DNA from: an uncultured Oscillospiraceae bacterium
Lineage (GTDB): Bacteria; Bacillota; Clostridia; Oscillospirales; Oscillospiraceae
DNA length: 61,774 nucleotides
Direction of reading: 5' to 3'
Assembly (NCBI GenBank): GCA_944387015.1
Contig: CALXDH010000013.1
Span: forward strand, 1-61,774
The position numbers and the translations under genes were made by a program. Positions 42,047-49,712 of this stretch are shown in pieces. The notes under the pieces are model-generated. The model saw only the letters and a program-made list of their open reading frames with translations. It ran no database searches and was not told the DNA's origin. Positions within the stretch are counted from its first letter, which is position 1. Each line of letters starts with the position of its first letter.

Positions 42047-42117
42047 GGCGGGATGACGGCAGTCTGTGGCGCAGCGGCTGCTTTTGCCTGGGGAGCGGGC
42101 GGGAGGCGGACGTCTCT

Positions 42118-42450
42118 TTGTGCCTGGTATCTGCCTACCGCCGATGCGGTATGCGGGTCGTTGTGGAGGACGCCCGTCCGCTGGACTGCGTAACCCTCTG
42201 CCCCTGGGGCGGCGCAGACAGCTGGAGCCATCTCTTTGCCTGCGGCGATGAAGCGGTCTTTGCGGGGCTGTTTCCCGGCTGTTACCTGCTGACGCTGGAG
42301 CGCCGGGGATGCCGACCGGTGCGGCTGGCCGTAGGGCTGCCGCCGGGGGCCAATGTGACGATCCGGGGCTGCTGGAGCACCCGGAATTGGCGGTGGCGCC
42401 CGGAAAGGTTCCACTGTGCCTTTAACCGCAAAGAGTGGCAGGGACGGTAA
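42118..42450 (+). CDS. Small Cys/Trp-rich protein of unknown function
   Basis: About 100-110 aa. The central part has LFPGCYLLTLERRG and VRLAVGLPPGANVTIRGCW, which looks like a single degenerate carboxypeptidase-regulatory-like or Cna-B-like fold, matching the repeats in the upstream gene. The start is uncertain: TTG 42118 has GGAGG 11 bases before, ATG 42151 has no RBS. Frame and composition (five or more Cys, several Trp) argue for a real protein, but I cannot name it. A terminator follows. Confidence 0.5.
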   Translation: MCLVSAYRRCGMRVVVEDARPLDCVTLCPWGGADSWSHLFACGDEAVFAGLFPGCYLLTLERRGCRPVRLAVGLPPGANVTIRGCWSTRNWRWRPERFHCAFNRKEWQGR

Positions 42451-42467
42451 GCGCTGTAAAGAAATCG

Positions 42468-42497
42468 GGCGGGGCCGCAGATCACTGCGGCCCCGCC
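42468..42497. terminator. Bidirectional terminator
   Basis: GGCGGGGCCGCAG-ATCA-CTGCGGCCCCGCC between the convergent small gene and carD. Confidence 0.85.
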
Positions 42498-42504
42498 TGG
42501 GAGC

Positions 42505-43056
42505 TCATGGAGAAGCGGGGGATTCGGATCCGTTTTCCGCCTGCCGTGGGGCGCTGGGTCCCATGCCCAGCTTTTCGCGGATATATTCGCCTACGGTCCG
42601 GGGGCCGAGCTGCAGGGAGAAGGCAAATTCCTGCTCGATGGTGGCCTCGGCTGTTTTCAGGGCCTGGGCGTCCGAGGAGGACAGCCCCTTTGGTTCCTCC
42701 TGGGCGTGCCGGTAGAGACACGCTGCCAGCAACAGAAGTTCCTCCGGCTTTCGCTCTGTCAGGATCCGGTGAAACAGTTCGGTGCGCTGTTTGCGGTCCT
42801 TGATCCAGGCAAGACGCTGCCCTTTTATATTGGAAAGGACCTGGTCGATGTCCTCGGGCGAGAGGACAGGGCGAATCCGCCCTGTCAGGCGCGGGTTATT
42901 GACCGGGACAAAAATGCTGGACTGAACCTGGGCGATTGGATGGAGCACATAGTACTCCCGAGCATCACTGCACCCTTCGAACCGGATGGAGCGGATCGCT
43001 TCGATCTGACAGATCCCCTGCGTCCCATAGCTGACATATTCGTTTGCGCGGTGCAT
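42505..43056 (-). CDS. CarD-family RNA-polymerase-binding regulator
   Basis: 183 aa from ATG 43056 with AGGAGGGG upstream. The N-terminal CarD/CdnL/TRCF beta domain opens EYVSYGTQGICQIEAIRSI and contains the Tyr-Tyr-Val-Leu segment that contacts the beta subunit in this family. The C-terminal helical domain binds upstream promoter DNA. CarD proteins stabilise open complexes at rRNA and other promoters. The gene has a hairpin in its leader (43074-43105) and a possible promoter behind it. Confidence 0.93.
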   Translation of the reverse strand: MHRANEYVSYGTQGICQIEAIRSIRFEGCSDAREYYVLHPIAQVQSSIFVPVNNPRLTGRIRPVLSPEDIDQVLSNIKGQRLAWIKDRKQRTELFHRILTERKPEELLLLAACLYRHAQEEPKGLSSSDAQALKTAEATIEQEFAFSLQLGPRTVGEYIREKLGMGPSAPRQAENGSESPASP

Positions 43057-43073
43057 GCGACCCCTCCTTCCTG

Positions 43074-43105
43074 AAAAAGCGGCGCCTGTATCCGCACCGC
43101 TTTTT
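43074..43105 (-). other. Terminator-like hairpin in the carD leader
   Basis: On the minus strand AAAAAGCGG, a 14-base loop, CCGCTTTTT, ending 17 bases before the carD start codon and next to its RBS. A stem with a T-run in a leader suggests attenuation or partial termination of carD. Confidence 0.55.
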
Positions 43106-43122
43106 CTATATCTTAAGTATAG
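43106..43122 (-). promoter_or_regulatory. -10 region dyad of the carD promoter
   Basis: CTATATCTTAAGTATAG is a near-perfect dyad. On the minus strand TATACT is a good -10 with TTTGTT-like sequence upstream. The initiation site would lie just before the leader hairpin. Confidence 0.45.
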
Positions 43123-43265
43123 CAAACAAAGGGACCGTGGTTCAAAAGCGGTTTTGCACAAAAAACCACGGGAGAAGATTTGTGCATAATTACTATGGGC
43201 AGCAAGCTGGTGCCGCGGGCAAGTGCAAGCGGGCGGCAGCGGGAAAAAAGGGGCTTCGGCAAAAG

Positions 43266-43299
43266 GCAAAGCCTGCAGTCGGTGGACTGCAGGCTTTGC
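43266..43299 (-). terminator. Terminator of the DUF6465 gene
   Basis: GCAAAGCCTGCAGTC-(4-base loop)-GACTGCAGGCTTTGC, followed on the minus strand by CTTTTG and a further T-run. Confidence 0.85.
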
Positions 43300-43335
43300 A
43301 TGTTCCGCAATGCGGCTTGGACGCCATTCGGGAGA

Positions 43336-43620
43336 TCACAGATCGATGCTGCCGCTCTCCTTGTCGTTGATGACATAGTAGGCCTTGCCCTCTTCGGGCT
43401 TTACGTACACGGACAGCTTCTTGATCCCGGACGCGCGGTGGCCCTGTGCCAGATAAGCGGCTTTCGCCCGCTCGGACAGATCAGCGACCTTCCACTCCTC
43501 GCCACCGAACTGCACATAGACCTCTTCCACGACCGGGGCCTTGGCAGGGGCTGCCTTTTTGACGGGAGTCTTCTTGACGCTCTCAGCGCCTTCCTTTTTT
43601 GCGGTGGACTTCGTAGGCAT
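43336..43620 (-). CDS. DUF6465-family small protein
   Basis: 94 aa. A Lys/Ala/Pro-rich N-terminal third (residues 1-32) resembling histone-like or low-complexity tails, then a compact domain with VYVQFGGEEWKVADLSERAK and VYVKPEEGKAYYVINDKESG. This C-terminal pattern is the DUF6465 type seen widely in Clostridia; function not known to me. The start has AAGGAGGAAACAAAC upstream. A predicted promoter (43688-43715) and a terminator indicate a monocistronic transcript. Confidence 0.85.
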   Translation of the reverse strand: MPTKSTAKKEGAESVKKTPVKKAAPAKAPVVEEVYVQFGGEEWKVADLSERAKAAYLAQGHRASGIKKLSVYVKPEEGKAYYVINDKESGSIDL

Positions 43621-43687
43621 GTTTGTTTCCTCCTTCCGCGGTGCTGAATCTCCCCGCTTGTGGGGAGCAAAACACCTTACTTCTTGT

Positions 43688-43715
43688 ATTTTACACGGCT
43701 TTTGCAGGTTTTCAA
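43688..43715 (-). promoter_or_regulatory. Promoter of the DUF6465 gene
   Basis: On the minus strand TTGAAA (43710-43715), 16 bases, TAAAAT (43688-43693). The rest of the 43621-43883 gap has only a small CTCCCCGC/GTGGGGAG hairpin near the RBS and no genes. Confidence 0.6.
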
Positions 43716-43883
43716 GGGGTTTGAACGTTAGAAACTTGCAATTTTGCTGCTTTTTATGACGAAAAAGGTAATTTTCATGGCAGACCAGAGGATATGGCGG
43801 GGAAAAACAGGCAGCCGCTCTGGCGGTGAGGCACCGGGAAATGGCTCCGGAGGCGGAGCAAAATCGGCTGCCGGATCTGAATT

Positions 43884-43921
43884 AAAAAGAGGGTTCCATC
43901 CATTGGATGGAACCCTTTTTC
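43884..43921. terminator. Terminator of the PfkB kinase gene
   Basis: AAAAAGAGGGTTCCATCC and GGATGGAACCCTTTTT with a short ATT loop; bidirectional in form, closing the minus-strand kinase transcript. Confidence 0.88.
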
Positions 43922-44927
43922 AAAGATCTGTATTTCCCATGCGGGCGAGGACTTCCTGCCGGGCAGGCATGGCGGGAATGGCGCCCCGCTTCTCCACACA
44001 AAGCGAAGCCACCGCATTTCCGAAACGGGCAAAGCGCTGAAAATCGGACATCGTCAGCGCGGAAAGCGGCTTGCCGCTCTCACTGACGCAGGTGAGGAAT
44101 CCGCCCCAGAAGGAGTCCCCGGCACCGGTGGTATCCACCGGGCGGGTGGGAAATCCGGGGACCATCACCGTGCCCTCCCGGGTGGCCAGCAATGCTCCCT
44201 CACTGGAGATGGTCACCGCCACGCAGTGGATGCCCCGGTCCACCAGCAGCCGGGCACTCTGGGCAAGATCGTCCACCCCGGTGAGCAGCGCGATCTCGTC
44301 GTCGGAGACCTTCAAAAGATCCACTGTGGAAAGGGGACGGCGCATCTGCTCCATGGCCTGGTCCCGGCTCTCCCACAGCAGCGGACGGTAATTGGGGTCG
44401 TAAGCGATGATGGCGCCGGAGGACTTGGCAAGCTTTACGGCAGCCTCTGTGGCGGAGCGCACCGGCTCATCTGTCAAAGAAAGCGAGCCGAAGTGAAAAA
44501 TGCCGCAGTTTGCGATCAGATCCCGGTCCAGCTCCTCCGGCGTGATCTGGGTATCCGCGCCGGGCTTGCGGGCAAAGGAAAAGCTTCGCTCCCCGGTTTC
44601 GGAGAGTTTTACGAATGCCAGCGTGGTAAAATAGCGGGGATCCACCAGCAGCGCCCGGGTATCCACACCGATGCGCTGGAGCGTCTGCGCCAAAAAGCGC
44701 CCCTGGAGATCGTCGCCGACCTTGCCGACAAAGGCGGTGCGGCGCCCCAGCTTTGCGGCGCAGGCCAGCACATTGGCCGGCGCGCCGCCGGGATTTTGCT
44801 CAAAGACTGCCATGCCGGCATCGGAGTCCGGCAGAGGGGTGTAGTCGATCAGAATTTCGCCCAGCGCCACAATGTCTGCCGCCTTGGCGGACTGCTGCGC
44901 CGGGCAATGGGGAACGTGGTCGTTCAT
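43920..44927 (-). CDS. PfkB-family sugar kinase (fructokinase-like)
   Basis: 335 aa from ATG 44927. The frame extends to 45023, but this start has an AAGGAG site upstream and begins just before the family strand DIVALGEILIDYTP. The first signature is GGAPANVLACAAKLG and the second DTTGAGDSF at 265-273, with D271 the catalytic base. Members phosphorylate fructose or other ketoses using ATP. No adjacent transporter on the same strand, so it probably serves fructose or sucrose metabolism in general. A possible promoter lies at TTCACC/GATACT 17 bases apart near 44960-44985. Confidence 0.9.
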   Translation of the reverse strand: MNDHVPHCPAQQSAKAADIVALGEILIDYTPLPDSDAGMAVFEQNPGGAPANVLACAAKLGRRTAFVGKVGDDLQGRFLAQTLQRIGVDTRALLVDPRYFTTLAFVKLSETGERSFSFARKPGADTQITPEELDRDLIANCGIFHFGSLSLTDEPVRSATEAAVKLAKSSGAIIAYDPNYRPLLWESRDQAMEQMRRPLSTVDLLKVSDDEIALLTGVDDLAQSARLLVDRGIHCVAVTISSEGALLATREGTVMVPGFPTRPVDTTGAGDSFWGGFLTCVSESGKPLSALTMSDFQRFARFGNAVASLCVEKRGAIPAMPARQEVLARMGNTDL

Positions 44928-45159
44928 GGGTTTTGGATGCTCCTTTTGCCCCGGAAAAATCAGTATCACACGAACGTGGTACACGGTGAATTCTATATTA
45001 GCGGCTGCTGCAAAAAAAATCAAGACCTTCCGGTGTTTTCGGGGAAATCCTTCACGGTTTTTGACACAAAAATCTCAAAAATGGACTTGCGAAAGTTTTG
45101 CGGCGGGTGTAGCCTATATCTGAATTGCTGCCGGGAGGTCCGGAGAGAGGAGACGTGGC

Positions 45160-45834
45160 ATGCGGCTTTTGATCGTGGAGGATGAACGGGGAATGGCCGA
45201 AGGCCTGCGGGGTCTGCTGGAGCACCAGGGCTATGCCGTGGACCTGGCAGCGGACGGCGTAGCCGGCCTGGACTGCGCCCTGACCGGGCTTTATGATCTG
45301 CTGATCCTGGACATCATGCTGCCGGAGCTGGACGGCCTGGAAGTGCTGACGCAGCTGCGCCGGGCGGGCATCGAGACGCCGGTACTGATGCTGACGGCCC
45401 GCAGCAGCGTGGAGGACCGGATCCGGGGGCTGGACCACGGCGCGGACGACTACCTGACCAAGCCCTTCGATACCGGGGAACTGCTGGCCCGGGTCCGGGC
45501 GCTGACCCGGCGGAAGGACATGCCGCTGGAAGAGGACCCGTCCTTCGGGGACATCCGGCTGGATCACCGGCGGCTGGAGCTGTGCCGGGGAGAGGAGCGC
45601 ATCCGGCTGGGCCCCAAGGAATTTCTGGTAATGGAGTGCCTTTTGGTGCATAAAAATCAGATTGTGCCCCGAAACCTGCTGTGCGAGAAGGTGTGGGGAC
45701 TTCTGAGCGAGGCGGAATACAACAACGTGGAGGTCTACATCTCCTTCCTGCGCAAAAAACTCCGGGCGCTCCACTCCGAAGTGCAGATCAAAAGCATCCG
45801 CAACGCAGGGTATCATCTGGAGGTGCAGCCATGA
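45160..45834 (+). CDS. OmpR-type response regulator of the RND efflux cluster
   Basis: 224 aa. The receiver has D9/E8 acidic pair in VEDERG, phospho-acceptor D51 in LLILDIMLPELDG and Lys in TKPFD. The C-terminal winged helix includes LGPKEFLVMECLL and a final NAGYHLEV. RBS GAGGAGA. Stop overlaps the kinase start by four bases (ATGA). It precedes the TolC/MFP/RND genes on the same strand, so it is their likely activator. Confidence 0.93.
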   Translation: MRLLIVEDERGMAEGLRGLLEHQGYAVDLAADGVAGLDCALTGLYDLLILDIMLPELDGLEVLTQLRRAGIETPVLMLTARSSVEDRIRGLDHGADDYLTKPFDTGELLARVRALTRRKDMPLEEDPSFGDIRLDHRRLELCRGEERIRLGPKEFLVMECLLVHKNQIVPRNLLCEKVWGLLSEAEYNNVEVYISFLRKKLRALHSEVQIKSIRNAGYHLEVQP

Positions 45835-47081
45835 TCGCACAACTGCGGCGCAAGATCGTGTGGATGACGGTGGGCGTGCTGTTTTTGCTGGTGCTGCTGG
45901 CCAACATGGTGACCCATCTGTCCGTGGTCTACACCTGCGGCCAACTGACGGAGCAGCTCCTGGCCGTCCTGGCGGAAAGCGACGAGGGCGTACGGGGCGA
46001 GAGCCAGATCAAACTGGAAAAGGGACCCCTCCTGGGGACGCTGATCCTGGACAAGGAGGCACTGGTGGCGCTGACCAATACGCCGCTGTACGGCGCGGAG
46101 CTGGACCGGGAGGGACAGCTCCGCGTTCTGACGGATTTTCGGGGGGAAGAGGTATCTCCGGAGACAGCGGGGGTGGAGAAAGTGATCCGCCAGGCGGCGC
46201 AGCGGGCCGTCGGCGGCGGTAAGTGCGGCGGATTCCGGTATTATAAAGTGGAGAAGCCCTACGGCTATTACGTGGCCATGATGGACAGCAGCCAGGGACT
46301 GGAGACGCTGTTTTCCCGCCATCTGCTCAAGGCAATGGCTATTTTAGGAGTGCCCATCCTGCTGGTCGTGATCCTGATAAGCATCTTTCTCTCCAAGCTG
46401 ATCCTCCGGCCTGCCGTGGCGGCCTTTGAAAAGCAAAAACAGTTCATCTCCGATGCCGGACATGAGCTGAAAACGCCCCTTGCTGCCATCAGCGTCAACG
46501 CTGCCGTGCTGCAGGATGAGCTGGGGGAGAACAAGTATATGGACTGTATCCGGTCCGAGGCGGAGCGGATGCAGGGGCTGATCCGCCAGATGCTGGACGT
46601 GGCCTGCCTGGAGGACGGCGCGGAAACACCGGAGCAGCGGATCCGCTTTTCCCTGTCCGAGGTGGTCTATCAGTCCGCACTGCCCTTTGAGAGCATGGCC
46701 TTCGAGCAGAATATCCGTTATACCATGGAGATCCCGGAGGGATGCGGCTATACCGGCGACCCTGCCCGCATCCGGCAGCTGATGGCGATTTTGCTGGACA
46801 ATGCCTTCAAATACGGCCGCAGCGGAGGCGAGGTGTCCGTGAAGCTGCAGCGGGAGGGGAGGCGGTTTGTCATCGAGGTCTACAACACCGGCCAGGGGAT
46901 CTCCCGGGAGGACCTGCCCCATATCTTCGAGCGGTTTTGCCGCTGTGACAAGGCCCGGCCCGGCAACGGCAGCTACGGCTTGGGGCTGGCCATTGCCCAG
47001 TCCATCGTCCAAGGCTGCCGGGGGACGCTGACGGCAGAGAGCGAATACGGCGCCTGGGCCCGTTTCCGGGTGACGCTGTGA
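45831..47081 (+). CDS. Sensor histidine kinase of the RND efflux cluster
   Basis: 416 aa from ATG 45831. Two membrane spans near residues 10-30 and 168-190 frame an external sensor of about 135 residues, then H211 in SDAGHELKTPLAA, ATPase motifs LLDNAFKYG, VYNTGQGI and GSYGLGLAIAQS. There is no HAMP of usual length; the coiled segment after the second span is short. Presumed to sense envelope stress or a toxic compound. Confidence 0.92.
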   Translation: MIAQLRRKIVWMTVGVLFLLVLLANMVTHLSVVYTCGQLTEQLLAVLAESDEGVRGESQIKLEKGPLLGTLILDKEALVALTNTPLYGAELDREGQLRVLTDFRGEEVSPETAGVEKVIRQAAQRAVGGGKCGGFRYYKVEKPYGYYVAMMDSSQGLETLFSRHLLKAMAILGVPILLVVILISIFLSKLILRPAVAAFEKQKQFISDAGHELKTPLAAISVNAAVLQDELGENKYMDCIRSEAERMQGLIRQMLDVACLEDGAETPEQRIRFSLSEVVYQSALPFESMAFEQNIRYTMEIPEGCGYTGDPARIRQLMAILLDNAFKYGRSGGEVSVKLQREGRRFVIEVYNTGQGISREDLPHIFERFCRCDKARPGNGSYGLGLAIAQSIVQGCRGTLTAESEYGAWARFRVTL

Positions 47082-47127
47082 CGGCGGGAAAAACTTTATG
47101 ATCTGTTTCAATCTTGGCTTAAACTTG

Positions 47128-47150
47128 ACAGCGTAAAGTCAAAACGCTGT
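47128..47150 (+). promoter_or_regulatory. Dyad upstream of the TolC-like gene
   Basis: ACAGCGT and ACGCTGT frame a 9-base spacer in the 93-base gap before the TolC-like gene. It could be a regulator site of the adjacent two-component system. TTGACA overlaps its left arm, but no well-spaced -10 follows. Confidence 0.4.
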
Positions 47151-47174
47151 GAAAACATACAATGGAGGAGTGTT

Positions 47175-48515
47175 ATGATGCGGAAGCGAATCCTGGCCTT
47201 TGTGCTGGCGGCGGCGCTGATCAGCTCACTGCTGGTCACGGCGGCCGTGGCGGAGGAGGACGGCGCTCCGGCGGAGGCCGCCCAGAGCGAAGAGAGCGCA
47301 CCGACGGAAAATCAAAGCAGCGAAACGACCGCCGTGACGGACGGTGAGAGCACTGCCGGGGAGACTGAGGAGCCCCAGCAGGACGCCGAGACCGAGATCC
47401 CGGCTCCAGACCCGGTGGGACAGCTGTCCTTTGCCAACCTGGAGAGCCGGATGCGGGAGAACAACCTGACGGTTTTGATGCTGGAAGAGAGCATTGCGTC
47501 CATCGACGAGATTGACTTTGACAAGATGCAGGAGGACCTGCGCGATCAGCTCAATGACATCGCAAAGCTGCAGTATGTCTCCATCGCCTATCCGGAGGCG
47601 GCAGGCGGAATGACCTTTGATTCCCTGCAGTCCAGTTACGACGCCCTCAAGGAGCAGTTTGACGATCTGAAAGAGGGCAAGATTCAGGACGACTACGACG
47701 CTGTCGTCCGCCAGCTGCGCAACACGGAAGATCAGATGATCAAGACGGCGGAGACCATTTACATCAACATCCTGGAACTGCAGAACACCGACGAACAGCT
47801 CCAGCGGTCTCTTGCGGCCATGAACCGTACGGTGCAGGAAATGGAGCTGCGCTATGATCTGGGGCAGATCTCCGCCCTGCAGCTTCAGCAGACGGAGAGC
47901 GGCCGTACCCAGCTCAAAAGCAACCTGGAGACGGTGGAGATGAATCTGGACAATCTCATCGTCCAAATGGAAGTGATGATCGGCGCGGAGCAGACCGGTG
48001 CACTGAAGCTGGGGGAGATCCCGGACGTCACCGATGAGCAGATCGCCGCCATGGACCTGGAAAAGGATCTGGCCGCGGCCAAGGAGGTCAGCTATGCCCT
48101 CTTCGACGCCCAGAAGACGCTCAACGACGCCAAGGAGACCTATGAAGATGCCATTGACGGCAAGGGCATCAGCTCCTACCAGCGAAAGTCTGCCGAGCAT
48201 ACCTGGAAGGCGGCACAGTACACCTATGAGGCTGCCGTGCAGTCCTTTGAACTGAGCTTCCGCACGGCGTTCAATGCCGTGACGGACCAGCAGCAGATCC
48301 TCAAGGCCTCTCAGACGGCCCTGGCGCTGCAGCAGGATACATACGCATCCATGGAACTCAAGTACCAGCAGGGAAGCATTTCCAAGAACGCGCTGCAGGA
48401 CGCCAAGGATGACCTGGACGACGCGCAGACGGCGGTGGACACCGCCCGGCACAACCTGTTTACTGCCTATCGGACTTATCGCTGGGCTGTGGACAGGGGA
48501 CTTTTGAATACCTGA
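47175..48515 (+). CDS. TolC/OEP-like coiled-coil protein
   Basis: 446 aa. Signal peptide (RKRILAFVLAAALISSLLVT, AVAEE), an acidic Ser/Glu/Thr-rich linker of about 60 residues, then long alternating helices with TolC-family features: LENLxxxxxxNNLTVLMLEE, EMELRYDLGQISALQLQQTE, YASMELKYQQGSISKNALQD, and FTAYRTYRWAVDRG. The last is the ExxxxYxxGxxSxxxxxxA-type repeat of the family. In Gram-negative bacteria TolC forms the outer-membrane duct. Here the protein is next to a membrane-fusion protein and an RND pump. If the organism is monoderm, its location is unclear. ATG 47175 or ATG 47178 is the start (GGAGGAG upstream). Confidence 0.85.
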   Translation: MMRKRILAFVLAAALISSLLVTAAVAEEDGAPAEAAQSEESAPTENQSSETTAVTDGESTAGETEEPQQDAETEIPAPDPVGQLSFANLESRMRENNLTVLMLEESIASIDEIDFDKMQEDLRDQLNDIAKLQYVSIAYPEAAGGMTFDSLQSSYDALKEQFDDLKEGKIQDDYDAVVRQLRNTEDQMIKTAETIYINILELQNTDEQLQRSLAAMNRTVQEMELRYDLGQISALQLQQTESGRTQLKSNLETVEMNLDNLIVQMEVMIGAEQTGALKLGEIPDVTDEQIAAMDLEKDLAAAKEVSYALFDAQKTLNDAKETYEDAIDGKGISSYQRKSAEHTWKAAQYTYEAAVQSFELSFRTAFNAVTDQQQILKASQTALALQQDTYASMELKYQQGSISKNALQDAKDDLDDAQTAVDTARHNLFTAYRTYRWAVDRGLLNT

Positions 48516-48530
48516 TTTCGGAGGCAACGC

Positions 48531-49706
48531 ATGAGTAAGAATAAACAATGGCTGGCGGCTGCACTGGCAGCTGTCATGGTACTGGGCCTGACCGCCTGCG
48601 GCAGCGGTGAGGAGCAGGAGAATACGGAAAGTGAACCTGCCGCCGGCACCGCTGTGCAGGTACAGTCTGTTACGCTGGACAGTATCGCTACGGAGAATAC
48701 GGTCTCCGGCCAGGTGACGGCGGAGGATACCTCCACCATTTTTGTCTCTGTGGCGGCAAAGTGCACCGCGGTGAATTATGAGGCAGGCGACATTATCAAC
48801 GCCGGCGATGTGATCTGCACCCTGGACCTGGGAAGCACCATCTCCTCCTACAATGCGGCAAATATCAACTACCAGTCCTCGGTCCAGAGCTATCAGGACC
48901 AGGCGGCGGTGTTCCAGTCTCAGATCGAGCTGTATCAGAAAAACGTGAACGACCTCAAGGCACTCTTTGAGATCGGTGCCGCCTCCCAGGCGGAGATCGA
49001 TCAGGCGGAGCTGCAGCTTCAGTCCGCCATCGCCACCCGGAACTCCACGCTTGCCCAGCTGGAGGCCGGGATGGAGAGCGCCAAGTCCAGCGTGGAGCAG
49101 CTGTCCACCGCGCTGGAGAACGTGGACGGTGCCGGTAATGTGATCGCTCCCATGTCCGGCACCCTGGTGACCATGAACGCCGTGGAAAAAAGCTTCATCT
49201 CCACCACCATGCCGGTGGCGGTGATCGACGGCGCCGACCAGATGAAGGTCACCGTCTCCGTGGCGGAGACCCTGGTGCCCAAGCTGACCATTGGGGACAG
49301 CGCGGACGTCTCCGTCAGCGCTGCCGGCCAGACCTTCACCGGCACCATCCGGGCGGTGGAGCGCTCTGCCAATCAGCAGACCAAGCTCTATACCGTCACC
49401 CTGGGCGTGCCTGCGGACGTCAGCGGACTGCTCTCCGGCATGTCCGCGGAGGTGACGTTCCACACGGACCGCTCCGACAACACCGTGGTGGTGCCCTCGG
49501 AGTGCATCCTCAGCAGCGGCGAGAGCCAGTATGTTTACATCGTGGCGGACGACGCCGCCAAGAAGGTGGAAGTGACCACGGGACTTACCAGCAGCGGCGT
49601 GACGGAGGTCACCTCCGGATTGCAGGAGGGGGACCAGCTGGTCGTGGTGGGCCAGGCTTATCTGGAGGACGGCGCCCTGGTCCGGATCGTGGACGGGGAG
49701 GACTGA
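48531..49706 (+). CDS. RND efflux membrane-fusion (adaptor) lipoprotein
   Basis: 391 aa. Signal with lipobox LGLTACG near residue 20, then a barrel-sandwich/lipoyl domain (VSGQVTAEDTSTIFVSVAA, IINAGDVICTLD), a coiled-coil hairpin of about 100 residues (IELYQKNVNDLKALFEIGAA), beta-barrel and MP domains. It is the adaptor that links an RND pump to a TolC-type duct. It starts 15 bases after the TolC-like gene and ends 6 bases before the pump. Confidence 0.9.
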   Translation: MSKNKQWLAAALAAVMVLGLTACGSGEEQENTESEPAAGTAVQVQSVTLDSIATENTVSGQVTAEDTSTIFVSVAAKCTAVNYEAGDIINAGDVICTLDLGSTISSYNAANINYQSSVQSYQDQAAVFQSQIELYQKNVNDLKALFEIGAASQAEIDQAELQLQSAIATRNSTLAQLEAGMESAKSSVEQLSTALENVDGAGNVIAPMSGTLVTMNAVEKSFISTTMPVAVIDGADQMKVTVSVAETLVPKLTIGDSADVSVSAAGQTFTGTIRAVERSANQQTKLYTVTLGVPADVSGLLSGMSAEVTFHTDRSDNTVVVPSECILSSGESQYVYIVADDAAKKVEVTTGLTSSGVTEVTSGLQEGDQLVVVGQAYLEDGALVRIVDGED

Positions 49707-49712
49707 CAGCGG

